Source: an uncultured Treponema sp.
Lineage (GTDB): Bacteria; Spirochaetota; Spirochaetia; Treponematales; Treponemataceae
DNA: 21,802 bases
Direction: 5' to 3'
Assembly (NCBI GenBank): GCA_937891125.1
Contig: CALAEZ010000238.1
Coordinates: 1 to 21,802 of the forward strand
Shown piece by piece: positions 1-7,900 of the stretch. The notes beneath the pieces are model-generated. The model was not told the DNA's origin. It ran no database searches and saw only the letters and a list, made by a program, of their open reading frames with translations. Numbering within the stretch: position 1 is the first letter of the stretch; the number at the start of each line of letters is the position of its first letter. The translations under genes were made by a program, and so were the position numbers.

Positions 1-7
1 CCGATCT

Positions 8-65
8 CAATAGTTGCAGAATTTTGCAAATTAGCGCAATTATTTGCAAAATTCTGCAACTATTG
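8..65. repeat. 24-bp perfect inverted repeat inside a phased GCA array
   Basis: Positions 8-31 are the exact reverse complement of 42-65, with a 10-base loop at 32-41. Both arms contain TTGCAGA/TTGCAAA-type words. The dinucleotide GC, nearly always followed by A, recurs at 16, 26, 36, 46, 56, 65, 74, 84 and 94, about one DNA turn apart. The stretch is AT-rich and non-coding in appearance. It could be a regulator array, a terminator of a gene to the left, or both. No run of T follows the right arm, so a classical intrinsic terminator is not obvious. Confidence 0.75.
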
Positions 66-91
66 CAAATAGTGCATAAATCTGCTACAGT
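63..91 (+). promoter_or_regulatory. Candidate promoter for the DEAD-box helicase
   Basis: TTGCAA at 63-68 and TACAGT at 86-91 are 17 bases apart, an acceptable sigma-70 layout. It would give a leader of about 145 bases before the helicase ATG at 243. The -35 element is also one of the phased TTGCAAA words, so a protein bound to the array could control it. The hexamers are only fair matches, and this is the best candidate seen rather than a secure one. Confidence 0.3.
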
Positions 92-242
92 CTGCAAATC
101 TAATAAGCAGGGTGCGTGGCACTGGCTCTACGCAAGCCTGCTATTTTTTTTGCGTGCAAGGGCTTCTGTTACGCGGGTAAACTACCTGCGGTCTGCTTCT
201 GTAGGAGCTTACGTCACGTTCACGAGTTTTACAGAGGTCTAC

Positions 243-2252
243 ATGGAAAACGAAATCAACGAAATTGAAAAAGAAGTCGCGGATTCTGCCGTTGCGTATT
301 CTGCCGCCGACATTGCCGACACAGCTGACAGCACGAGCGAAGAAGATTCAGAAATCTCCTTTGAAGATTTAGGCTTAGACGAAGCGACCTTGCGCGCGGT
401 AGAAAAAAAAGGCTTTAAGGTGCCGTCGCCGATTCAGGTGCTTGCAATTCCGCGCCTTTTAGACGGAGACGCAAACATTATCGCAAAGGCGCGCACCGGA
501 ACGGGAAAAACTGCCGCCTTTGGCCTTCCAATCGTGCAGAAAATCCGCGGAAAAGGCGCAGACTGCGTGCGCGCACTTGTGCTTGAGCCGACGCGCGAGC
601 TTGCTATTCAGACCTGCACCGAGCTTCAGTCTTTCGGAGACGGCTCATTTCCGCGTGTTGCCGTTTTGTACGGGGGAGCTAGCTACAGCACGCAGATTAA
701 GGACTTAAAGCGCGGTGTGGAAATCGTGGTCGGAACTCCCGGCCGCATTAAGGATCATCTGGAGCGCGGAACATTAAAGCTCGACAAAATCGACTATTTT
801 ATTCTAGATGAAGGCGACGAAATGCTCGACATGGGCTTTGTCGAAGATATTGAAGAAATCTTTTCTAAGGCAAACCCTGCAAGCCGCATCCTGCTTTTTA
901 GCGCGACCATGCCAAAGCCGATTCGAAAAATTGCAGAAACCTTTATGGGTGAATACGACATTTGCGAGGAAGAAGGCTTTGTTGAAGAGCCACTTTTAAT
1001 TGACCAGAAATACTGGGTTGTGCGCGAGGGCGAAAAGATTGAAGCTTTAGTGCGCCTGATTGACATGGCCGATGATTTTTACGGTCTTGTCTTTACGCAG
1101 ACGAAAAATGATGCCGACACGGTAACGCGCCTTTTAGATGAGCGCGGCTACGAGGTTGCGGCTTTGCATGGCGACATTCCGCAGGCACAGCGCGAAAAGA
1201 TTTTAGCCCGCTTTAGAAGCAGAAAGACACGCGTTCTTGTTGCAACCGACGTTGCCGCGCGCGGCATTGACATTTCTGGCTTGAGCCACGTTGTAAATTA
1301 TTCGCTTCCGTTTGATAGCGCAACGTACATTCACCGCATTGGCCGCACTGGCCGCGCTGGAACTTCCGGCGTTGCCGTTACCTTTGTGCGCCCCGAAGAA
1401 GCACGGCGCAAGCTTGCCTTTTTGCAGAATGCGGTAAAGCGCGCGGCAAAAGGCGAAATGCTTGAAGGGCAGATTCCGTCGGTAGAGGACGTGCTTTCTG
1501 CAAAACGCGGTCGCATGCTTAGCTCTCTTAAAGAGCAGCTGGCTTCTTTTGAAACGAGCGAAGTAGACAGCGTATACACCGACATGGCTCACAGCCTTTG
1601 CGAAGAAAAAGACGCTGAGAAAGTGCTTGCTGGCGTACTTTCTGCCTGGTACGGAAAGACCTTAAATGCTTCTCATTACGGAAAGATTACGCCGGTTCAT
1701 TCACCGCGCCGTGACGGCCGTCGGGATGCAAACGGCAGACGCGACCGCTTTGACTCATCTCCGCGAGCCGACCAAAAGCGGCTTTTTGTGCAGCTTGGTA
1801 AGCGCGACGGCTTTTTTGCCCGCGACATTGCCGAATACTTTAGCTCGCTTTTGCATATTCCTGGCCGCTTAGTAGACCAGATTGAAGTGACGCAAAACTT
1901 TAGCTTGGTAAGCCTTCCGGTAAATGCTGCCGACCGCGTGCTTGAAATGGCTCGCCGCGACAGCTCAATTCCGCATGTGCATGTAGATTCTAAAGCAGGA
2001 AGCGACCGCGAAGATTCTTATGACGACGAGCGCGGATTTGGCCGCCGCCGTGGCGGATTTGGCCGTGGCGAAGGTCGCGGTGGTTTTGGTGGCGGAAGCC
2101 GCTTTGGACGACGCGGCGAGCGTGGTGAACGTAGCGAGAGAAGAGGCGACAGAGGTGGCTTTAAGAGCGACCATGCGCGCAAAAACGTGCACACGCCAAC
2201 CGAGCGCGTGGGAGCTTCTGCCTACAAAAAGACCGCAAAACGGGAAGTGTGA
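243..2252 (+). CDS. deaD: DEAD-box ATP-dependent RNA helicase, DeaD/CsdA type
   Basis: ATP-dependent RNA unwinding in the cytoplasm, probably for ribosome assembly and mRNA remodelling as in the DeaD/CsdA family. The 669-residue protein shows the Q motif (about 40-70), Walker A ARTGTGKT (83-90), PTRELA (116-121), TPGR (165-168), SAT (220-222) and motif VI HRIGRTGR (364-371). Motif II reads DEGD (189-192) instead of DEAD. Residues about 512-580 look like a DbpA/CsdA RNA-binding domain, and about 598-640 form an Arg/Gly-rich RGG-like tail. The frame is open back to position 24, but ATG 243 is chosen because AGAGG lies 5 bases upstream and the extra N-terminal residues are not helicase-like. A hairpin overlapping the stop ends the gene. 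Confidence 0.95.
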   Translation: MENEINEIEKEVADSAVAYSAADIADTADSTSEEDSEISFEDLGLDEATLRAVEKKGFKVPSPIQVLAIPRLLDGDANIIAKARTGTGKTAAFGLPIVQKIRGKGADCVRALVLEPTRELAIQTCTELQSFGDGSFPRVAVLYGGASYSTQIKDLKRGVEIVVGTPGRIKDHLERGTLKLDKIDYFILDEGDEMLDMGFVEDIEEIFSKANPASRILLFSATMPKPIRKIAETFMGEYDICEEEGFVEEPLLIDQKYWVVREGEKIEALVRLIDMADDFYGLVFTQTKNDADTVTRLLDERGYEVAALHGDIPQAQREKILARFRSRKTRVLVATDVAARGIDISGLSHVVNYSLPFDSATYIHRIGRTGRAGTSGVAVTFVRPEEARRKLAFLQNAVKRAAKGEMLEGQIPSVEDVLSAKRGRMLSSLKEQLASFETSEVDSVYTDMAHSLCEEKDAEKVLAGVLSAWYGKTLNASHYGKITPVHSPRRDGRRDANGRRDRFDSSPRADQKRLFVQLGKRDGFFARDIAEYFSSLLHIPGRLVDQIEVTQNFSLVSLPVNAADRVLEMARRDSSIPHVHVDSKAGSDREDSYDDERGFGRRRGGFGRGEGRGGFGGGSRFGRRGERGERSERRGDRGGFKSDHARKNVHTPTERVGASAYKKTAKREV

Positions 2253-2282
2253 TAAAAATTACCTCCATGTAATTTTTATCAC
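2249..2282 (+). terminator. Hairpin terminator overlapping the helicase stop
   Basis: A perfect 14-bp stem (GTGATAAAAATTAC at 2249-2262, complement at 2269-2282) with a 6-base loop starts one base before the helicase stop codon. The T-run lies inside the right arm rather than after the stem. The stem is symmetrical in A and T runs, so it could act in both directions. Strength as an intrinsic terminator is uncertain because the stem is AT-rich. Confidence 0.6.
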
Positions 2283-2284
2283 TT

Positions 2285-2309
2285 GCAGATTTTGCCATTG
2301 CAAAACTGC
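2285..2309. repeat. Short GCAG-TTTTGC inverted repeat before the transporter gene
   Basis: GCAGATTTTGC (2285-2295) faces GCAAAACTGC (2300-2309) across CATT, complementary apart from one bulged A. The wording resembles the arms of the inverted repeat at 8-65 and a single half at 18931-18942. It may be an operator for the downstream transporter gene or a minor hairpin. The rest of the gap to 2363 shows no convincing promoter. A small CCGC/GCGG stem followed by T5 lies at about 2334-2352. Confidence 0.35.
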
Positions 2310-2363
2310 GTTTTCTCGCCATCCATGGCTCGCCGCTAACGCGGAGTTTTTAGAGGAGTTCTA

Positions 2364-3296
2364 ATGCAATATGCTACAAAAGAGCGCACAACGGCAGGTG
2401 TTTTGCTTGCCGCAGCTTCCGTGTTTATCTGGGGAATTACGTTTGTAAACACAAAGTATCTGCTCCGTTCGTTTAGTGCGCTTGAAATTCTTATCATCCG
2501 CTTTTTAGCCGCCTACCTCGGGCTGTGGATTTTAAGTCCGCATCGGCTGCATCTGCCGCGTAAGCGCGATGAGCTTTTATTCGTCTTTGCAGGATTGACG
2601 GGCGTTGCCGTCTACCAATTTTTAGAAAACATTGCAATTTCGTATACAACGGCTTCTAACGTAAGCATTATTGTTTCAATCTGCCCGATTTTTACGGCAA
2701 TAACGGCTCAAATGTTTCTAAAAGAAAAGCACATTACGGCGTTCTTCCTGCTTGGCTTTGTGCTTGCCATTTTTGGCGTGGCGTTAGTAAGCTTTAACGG
2801 CTCTCTTGTGCTTCATATTGCGCCAAAGGGAGATATTTTGGCTCTTATTGCTGCCGTCAGCTGGGGCTTTTATTCGCTTTTTGTGTCAAAAATAAACGCA
2901 CTTTCGCTCCATCCGATTCAAGTTACCAGACGCATTTTCTTCTGGGCACTTGTCTTTATGCTTCCGCTTGCCGTTTTCGGCGTGCTGAATCCTGAAGGAG
3001 TAAGCTCTGTGACGTTTGACGCAGGCGTAAATGCAGAGCGTTTTTCAAATCCGCTTAACTGGGTGAACCTGCTCTTTTTGGGCTGGGGCGCAAGCGCGTT
3101 CTGTTTTGTTGCGTGGAACGGAGCGTGCAAAATGCTTGGCACGGTGCGTGCAACGGTCGGAATCTACCTGATTCCTGTTGTTACGATTATCTTTGCGTTT
3201 TTTGCACTTGGCGAAAAAATCTCTGTTATGGGAGCTGTTGGAGCGGTTCTTACAATCGCTGGGCTTGTTTTGAGCACCCACTCAAATCGAAAATAG
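2364..3296 (+). CDS. DMT-superfamily (EamA) transporter
   Basis: A 310-residue inner-membrane protein of the drug/metabolite transporter superfamily, substrate unknown. It has the usual length and layout of two EamA repeats, with about ten hydrophobic segments. The first repeat begins with GITFVNTKYLL, typical of EamA N-termini. The second opens near residue 155 with an AAVSWGFYSLFVSK segment and ends with a GEKISVMGAVGAVLTIAGLVLS segment. ATG 2364 is preceded by AGAGGAG at 5-base spacing. The gene follows the helicase by 111 bases but a hairpin separates them, so they need not be cotranscribed. Its stop codon directly abuts that of the convergent GtrA gene. Confidence 0.9.
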   Translation: MQYATKERTTAGVLLAAASVFIWGITFVNTKYLLRSFSALEILIIRFLAAYLGLWILSPHRLHLPRKRDELLFVFAGLTGVAVYQFLENIAISYTTASNVSIIVSICPIFTAITAQMFLKEKHITAFFLLGFVLAIFGVALVSFNGSLVLHIAPKGDILALIAAVSWGFYSLFVSKINALSLHPIQVTRRIFFWALVFMLPLAVFGVLNPEGVSSVTFDAGVNAERFSNPLNWVNLLFLGWGASAFCFVAWNGACKMLGTVRATVGIYLIPVVTIIFAFFALGEKISVMGAVGAVLTIAGLVLSTHSNRK

Positions 3297-3698
3297 CTAT
3301 ATCTTGTAAATCACCAGCTTTCTGATAGAAAAATTCCAAAAAAAGACAATAAAAGTTGCAATCACTTTGGCAGCCATTTTTCCCAATCCAAGCTTTTCTA
3401 CCTGCAGCCAAATGAGCAGCAGATTTAGCACAAGTCCGACGGCATTTGTCAGGTAGATTTTAGCAATTTCAAGCACCAGCGGCGTAGTACGTGGCGCATG
3501 GCGGAACAGGAAGAGCCTGCCAAAGAACCAGTTTGCAGCTGTCGAGATACAAAATGCAATAAATGCAGAAACAAGGTACGGCACCCGTGCGCAAAACGTA
3601 AGCACATAGTATACAAGCCAGTCGATAAGCGTTGCCGTGCCACCGACAGACGTGTATAGCAGTACCTGTTTCAAAAGCGATTTTATACCGAATATCAT
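3297..3698 (-). CDS. GtrA family membrane protein
   Basis: A 133-residue protein with four predicted membrane segments, matching the length and pattern of the GtrA/DPMS family. Family members help move polyprenyl-linked sugars or act near cell-surface glycan synthesis. Recognisable stretches are YTSVGGTATLIDWLVYYVL at the start, AANWFFGRLFLF in the middle and the terminal FFWNFSIRKLVIYK. Its ATG overlaps the stop of the upstream kinase-like gene by 4 bases (ATGA), so translation is probably coupled; no strong ribosome site is seen. It is the last gene of the long leftward run that begins with the TetR regulator. No glycosyltransferase partner is visible nearby. Confidence 0.88.
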   Translation of the reverse strand: MIFGIKSLLKQVLLYTSVGGTATLIDWLVYYVLTFCARVPYLVSAFIAFCISTAANWFFGRLFLFRHAPRTTPLVLEIAKIYLTNAVGLVLNLLLIWLQVEKLGLGKMAAKVIATFIVFFWNFSIRKLVIYKI

Positions 3699-4552
3699 CT
3701 TCCACGCACTTTATCTGCAAGCACGCGGCGCGTGTTCGCCTTAAAATCCTGCACACAGCGGATTTCTGGAATAATCTCGTAGCCCGGAAAATCCGTATTG
3801 ATAATGGTGCAGGTGCGTTCTACGGTTGCACTTGAAGCTGCAAGCCCCATGAGCGTAAGCTGTCTGCCGTTTATGCGCACCCACAGCTGGTCAATCGGGA
3901 GCTTGTGCTCGAAAATCAGCTTGTTTGCAATTTTCTGAGCGGTAATCAGCTCGCTTATGCGCTTTTCGCCCGCCTGCTCAACCTCTTCGGTGATGTTTTT
4001 CGTAATGCCGGTAACAATCATCTCTGCCATCATGTCAGGATTCAGGCGCGCAGTGTTTATGATTGCGTGAATACGCTCCGGGCTCTGCAGGTCGTACTTA
4101 AAGTAACTTTTGTAAAAGCCCAGCTGCCGCTTGTCGGAAGCACGCAGCGTTTTTAGCGCAAGCTTTTCGTCGTCTAAATGCAGCATGTTCATGATGTGGC
4201 TCACGCGCTCACTGTCTGTAGACACAAACCGGAGCGCAATGTGATTCGGCATATCTGAAAGCAGGAGAAATGCACCGCGTCCCATGATGACGCAATTGTT
4301 TTCTTCTGCCATTTCCAGAATCGTCATGCTCAAATAATTTAAGTATTCGTCGCGGAATTTTGCGTAATTTGCAAAAAAGCTCGGCTTCCGCTCGTCATAC
4401 ATCTTAAAGCGTTCCTTTGGAAAGCCTTTTTCGATGATGCGCTTTTCAATCTCTTTTTTGTCGAAGAACGTGTAGCCAAGCCGGCGGGCGATGAGCATGC
4501 CGATTTCATCGCCGAGTGAGCCTGACTGCCTTGAAAGCGTGACAATTGCCAT
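3695..4552 (-). CDS. Cytidylate kinase-like family protein
   Basis: A 285-residue cytoplasmic protein resembling the cytidylate-kinase-like family (Cytidylate_kin2). The N-terminus AIVTLSRQSGSLGDEIG is the family's P-loop version, followed by a KKEIEKRIIEKGF stretch and VIMGRGAFLLL near residue 90, all typical. True CMP kinases are about 220 residues; the C-terminal third (from about 200) is additional and I do not recognise it. ATG 4552 follows AGGAGG by 7 bases, and that site lies in the end of the upstream gene 2 bases away. The role in an efflux operon is unknown. CMP-kinase activity is not established for this family, and the sequence alone does not show the substrate. Confidence 0.8.
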   Translation of the reverse strand: MAIVTLSRQSGSLGDEIGMLIARRLGYTFFDKKEIEKRIIEKGFPKERFKMYDERKPSFFANYAKFRDEYLNYLSMTILEMAEENNCVIMGRGAFLLLSDMPNHIALRFVSTDSERVSHIMNMLHLDDEKLALKTLRASDKRQLGFYKSYFKYDLQSPERIHAIINTARLNPDMMAEMIVTGITKNITEEVEQAGEKRISELITAQKIANKLIFEHKLPIDQLWVRINGRQLTLMGLAASSATVERTCTIINTDFPGYEIIPEIRCVQDFKANTRRVLADKVRGR

Positions 4553-4554
4553 TG

Positions 4555-4935
4555 TTAGACCTCCTCGGCACTGCTTATAAAGCAGGCAATGCCTTCGGTG
4601 CGGTATTTATCGCGCAAATCCCACACGATTTCTTTTATTGTCGGCACTTCTTCCTCGCTGCAATAGATGATGAACATAACGTTCAGCTGCGGCCAGATTG
4701 CGTCTCCCAGACACGGGTTTGAATAGCCCGCGCCCATTACGGCAGGGAGCTTTGTGTAACGGGCGGCAACATTTTTCTCGCTGAATGACTGCATGAAGTC
4801 TTCTTCAAGAGCCTGCGTACAGATGATTTCCACACGCTTTACGCTGCCGGCAGGTGCAAACTGCGGGTCGTTTTTCTTGCTTTTAAGCGCTGAAGTAAAA
4901 TCAACATGCTCTTTTTTTGTCTTTAGCTTTCCCAT
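4555..4935 (-). CDS. PG0541-type transporter-associated (PII-like) protein
   Basis: A 126-residue cytosolic protein. From about residue 33 (VKRVEIICTQALEEDFMQ) to the end it resembles the PG0541 family, a PII-like ferredoxin-fold group often encoded beside RND pumps. Typical stretches are ARYTKLPAVMGAGYSNP, GDAIWPQLNVMFIIYC and the closing EGIACFI. The first 32 residues, Lys-rich and unordered in appearance, are longer than I expect for the family. AAGGAG in the last codons of the RND gene serves as ribosome site, 6 bases before ATG 4935. The gap to the RND stop is 3 bases, so the two are likely made together. A sensory or regulatory role for the pump is inference. Confidence 0.75.
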   Translation of the reverse strand: MGKLKTKKEHVDFTSALKSKKNDPQFAPAGSVKRVEIICTQALEEDFMQSFSEKNVAARYTKLPAVMGAGYSNPCLGDAIWPQLNVMFIIYCSEEEVPTIKEIVWDLRDKYRTEGIACFISSAEEV

Positions 4936-4938
4936 AGT

Positions 4939-7900
4939 TTACTCCTTGCCTTCTGTAGCTGGCTGATTTTCCGCGGGCGTGGCTTCCGGCGCGGGCGCAT
5001 CTGCATTTTCCGCCGCTGGGGCAGGAGCCTCTGCTGCGGACTGTGCGTCTTTAGCCGCCTGTTCCGCGGCCTTTGCGGCTTCTGCCTGAGCGCGGGCTGC
5101 CTCTTTTGCCGCTTCGTTTGCCTGTTCCTGCGCCGCCGCTAACTGAGCCGCAAGCACGCCAGCCTTTTTTTGCTGTTTTTCAAGCTTTGCCGCAAGCTTA
5201 GCAGCCTTACGCGCTTCCTTGCTGGTAGCGCCGACCAGTGCGCCGCCGTTTGCTTCAAGCAGATTCTGCTTAAGGCCGAGCTTTGCCGCTTTTTTAGCTG
5301 CCTTCTTAAGGCGGCGGTTGTTAAAGATAAAGTACACTGTCGGCATTAAGAACAGCGTCATCAATGAGCCGAACGTCATGCCGCCGAAAACGGTCAGCGA
5401 GATCGGCTGCATTGACTGCGAGCCTTCGCCCGGGAAGAACGCCATAGGAGCAAGCGAGATAACCGTGGTGAGCGTAGACATCAGAATCGGGCGCAGACGG
5501 TTGCGGGCAGCTTCTACACAGGCTTCTTCAAGTCCAAGACCGCGCTTTCTAAGCAAGTTCGTATAGTCAACCAGAACAATACCGTTATTAACGATTGTAC
5601 CGACTAAGACAAGCATACCCATAATCGTAACTAGATTCAGCTGGTTTCCGCTGATAGCGTAAATTATCATAACACCGATAAACGAAAGTGGAATCGTAAA
5701 GATAACGATGAACGGATCCTGCAAAGACTCAAACTGGCTTGCCATAACAACGAATACGAGGATTGCCGCAATCAAAATGATTAAGCCGAAGTTTGCGGCA
5801 GCTTCCATCATGTCCTCATAGTCACCGCTGAAGCTAATCGTAACGTTTTCGTCTTTCGGAATGTTATCGTCTATCAGCTTTTTAATGCCTGCCTGCACCT
5901 TATCCAGTGACATGCCGCTTACCGGCTTACCGGTAACGTGGATAATACGCGCCTGATTTTCGCGGTAAATCGTAACAGGAGCGGTGCTTTCAACATAGCG
6001 GGCAAAGCTTGAAAGCGGAATGCGCTGACCTTGAGAATTGATGACAGAAACAGAATCAAGGTCTGCAAGCTTTGTCTTATCCTTTTCTGACAGGCGCACA
6101 ATAACGTCAATGTCATCACCATTTTTAGTAAAGCGGCTTGCTGTTGTACCGTTAATTGCAGCGTTAATTTCTGCACCAAGACTGTGAATGTTAAGTCCAA
6201 GCTCGTACATGCGGTCGCGGTCAATGACAATTTCTGCCTGCGGAAGACCATCTTCCTGATCGCTTGCAACTTCCGTAACAAAGTCACCGCCTTTTTCCTT
6301 TAAGAGCGTTGCAATCTGCGCTGATGTCGTACGCACAAGATCAAGGTCGTCGCTCTTAATATCAATGCTCATACCGCTTGAGCTGGACGCGCTGTTCATG
6401 TTCGTGCCAAAGCTTAACGTAGCTCCCGGGAAGGCGTTAAAGTACTTGCGGAGCTTTTCTTTCGCGCTCTTTTCGTTATCCCAGCCTTCTTCGCGCTCTT
6501 TTTCTGCATACAGCGAGAAAGTAACCGTACCGGTGTTTGTTTCAGAGCTGGAAGACAGCATTGAAGAACCGCCGACGTTTACCGACGTATATTTAACGCC
6601 TTTTAAGTCTGCAAGTGCCATGTTTTCAAACGTGCGCATGGTTTCTTCGGTCACTTCAAGGCGCGTACCTTTTGCAAGCTCAAAGTCTACCTGCACGCTG
6701 TTTGCAGCACTTTCCGGCATAAATACAAAGCCGACAAGTTTTACCGAAGCCACGGCAAGGAAGAATGCAAGCACTAACACGCCAATGCTTAAGCGGCGGT
6801 GGTGCAAAACCCAGCTGACTCCGCGTGCATAGGAATTTTCCAAATTGTAGAAAAAGCGATTTGACATGCGGTTCATGCGGGCATTCCAGCCGTCGCCGGT
6901 ATCTACAATCTTATCAATGCGCAGGTATTTTGACGTTAAAACTGGCACTAAGCAGACGGCAACGGCAAGCGAGCTCATCAGCGAGAAGATAATCGTAAAG
7001 GCAAGGTCATGGAACATCTGCCCCATAATGCCAAGCTTCTTCTGGAACATGAGCATTGGAAGGAAGATACAGACCGAAGTAAGCGTAGATGAGGTAATGG
7101 ACATAACCATTTCCTGCGAGCCTAAAACGGCTGCGACCTTCGGCTTTGCATCCCGCTGGCGGTAGGCGTAAATGTTTTCCAGAACAACGATTGAGTTATC
7201 AACCAGCATACCGATACCGAGCAAAAGACCGACCATGGAAATCATGTTGATTGTAATGCCGGTAAAGTACATTAAGAACAGCGTAATAAAGACTGAAATC
7301 GGGATTGCAAGACCGACGATAATCGTACTCTTTACAGAGCGTAAGAAGACGATAAGCACTAAAATTGCAAGCAACGCACCTTGCACAACCGAGCTTACAA
7401 CTTCGTTAATCGTCTGCTCGATAATGTCGGTGGTGTTGTAGGTTTCGGTAAGCTTTACGTCGCTTGGAAGCTCCTGCTCCAGCTCTTTAAAAGCTGCACG
7501 CACGCGCTTTGCTGCACTTACCGAGTTTTTGCCGCTCTGCTTTTGAATCATCAGCATGACACACGGATCTCCATCAAGGTAGGCAAGCGTGCTTTCGTCC
7601 TTATAGCCTTCGTACACGTCTGCAACATCGCGCAGACGGATTGATTTTAATTCAGGCGCGTTAAAGCCATCGCTTGCCGCCATCTTGTAGCTGATAACGG
7701 TGTTCTTTAAGTCGTCAATAGTCTGATATTTACCGTTTGTCTTAATTGAATAATTGATGTCGCCTGATGTAATGGTACCGCCAGAAGACTGCACGTTCTG
7801 TGCGCCAATCATCTGCGCCACCGTGGTGATTGAAAGTCCGTATGCTTCAAGGCGGTCGCGCGGAATATCTACGTTAATCGACTTTTCACGTCCGCCGATA

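Noticed and set aside
11..100. CRISPR array at the left edge
   Set aside because: The repeat unit is only a few bases at one-turn spacing, with no repeat-spacer structure and no cas genes in the window.
24..242. N-terminal extension of the helicase reading frame
   Set aside because: The 73 extra residues do not resemble a helicase, lie over the inverted-repeat region, and lack a ribosome site, whereas ATG 243 has AGAGG at proper spacing.
3308..3340. Terminator between the DMT and GtrA genes
   Set aside because: Only a 5-bp AT-rich stem (TTTCT-GAT-AGAAA) inside GtrA codons is seen, too weak to call.
4360..4385. TTTTGCGTAATTTGCAAAA string as another phased-motif site
   Set aside because: It lies inside the kinase-like gene and simply encodes its Phe-Ala-Asn-Tyr-Ala-Lys residues; no regulatory context is apparent.
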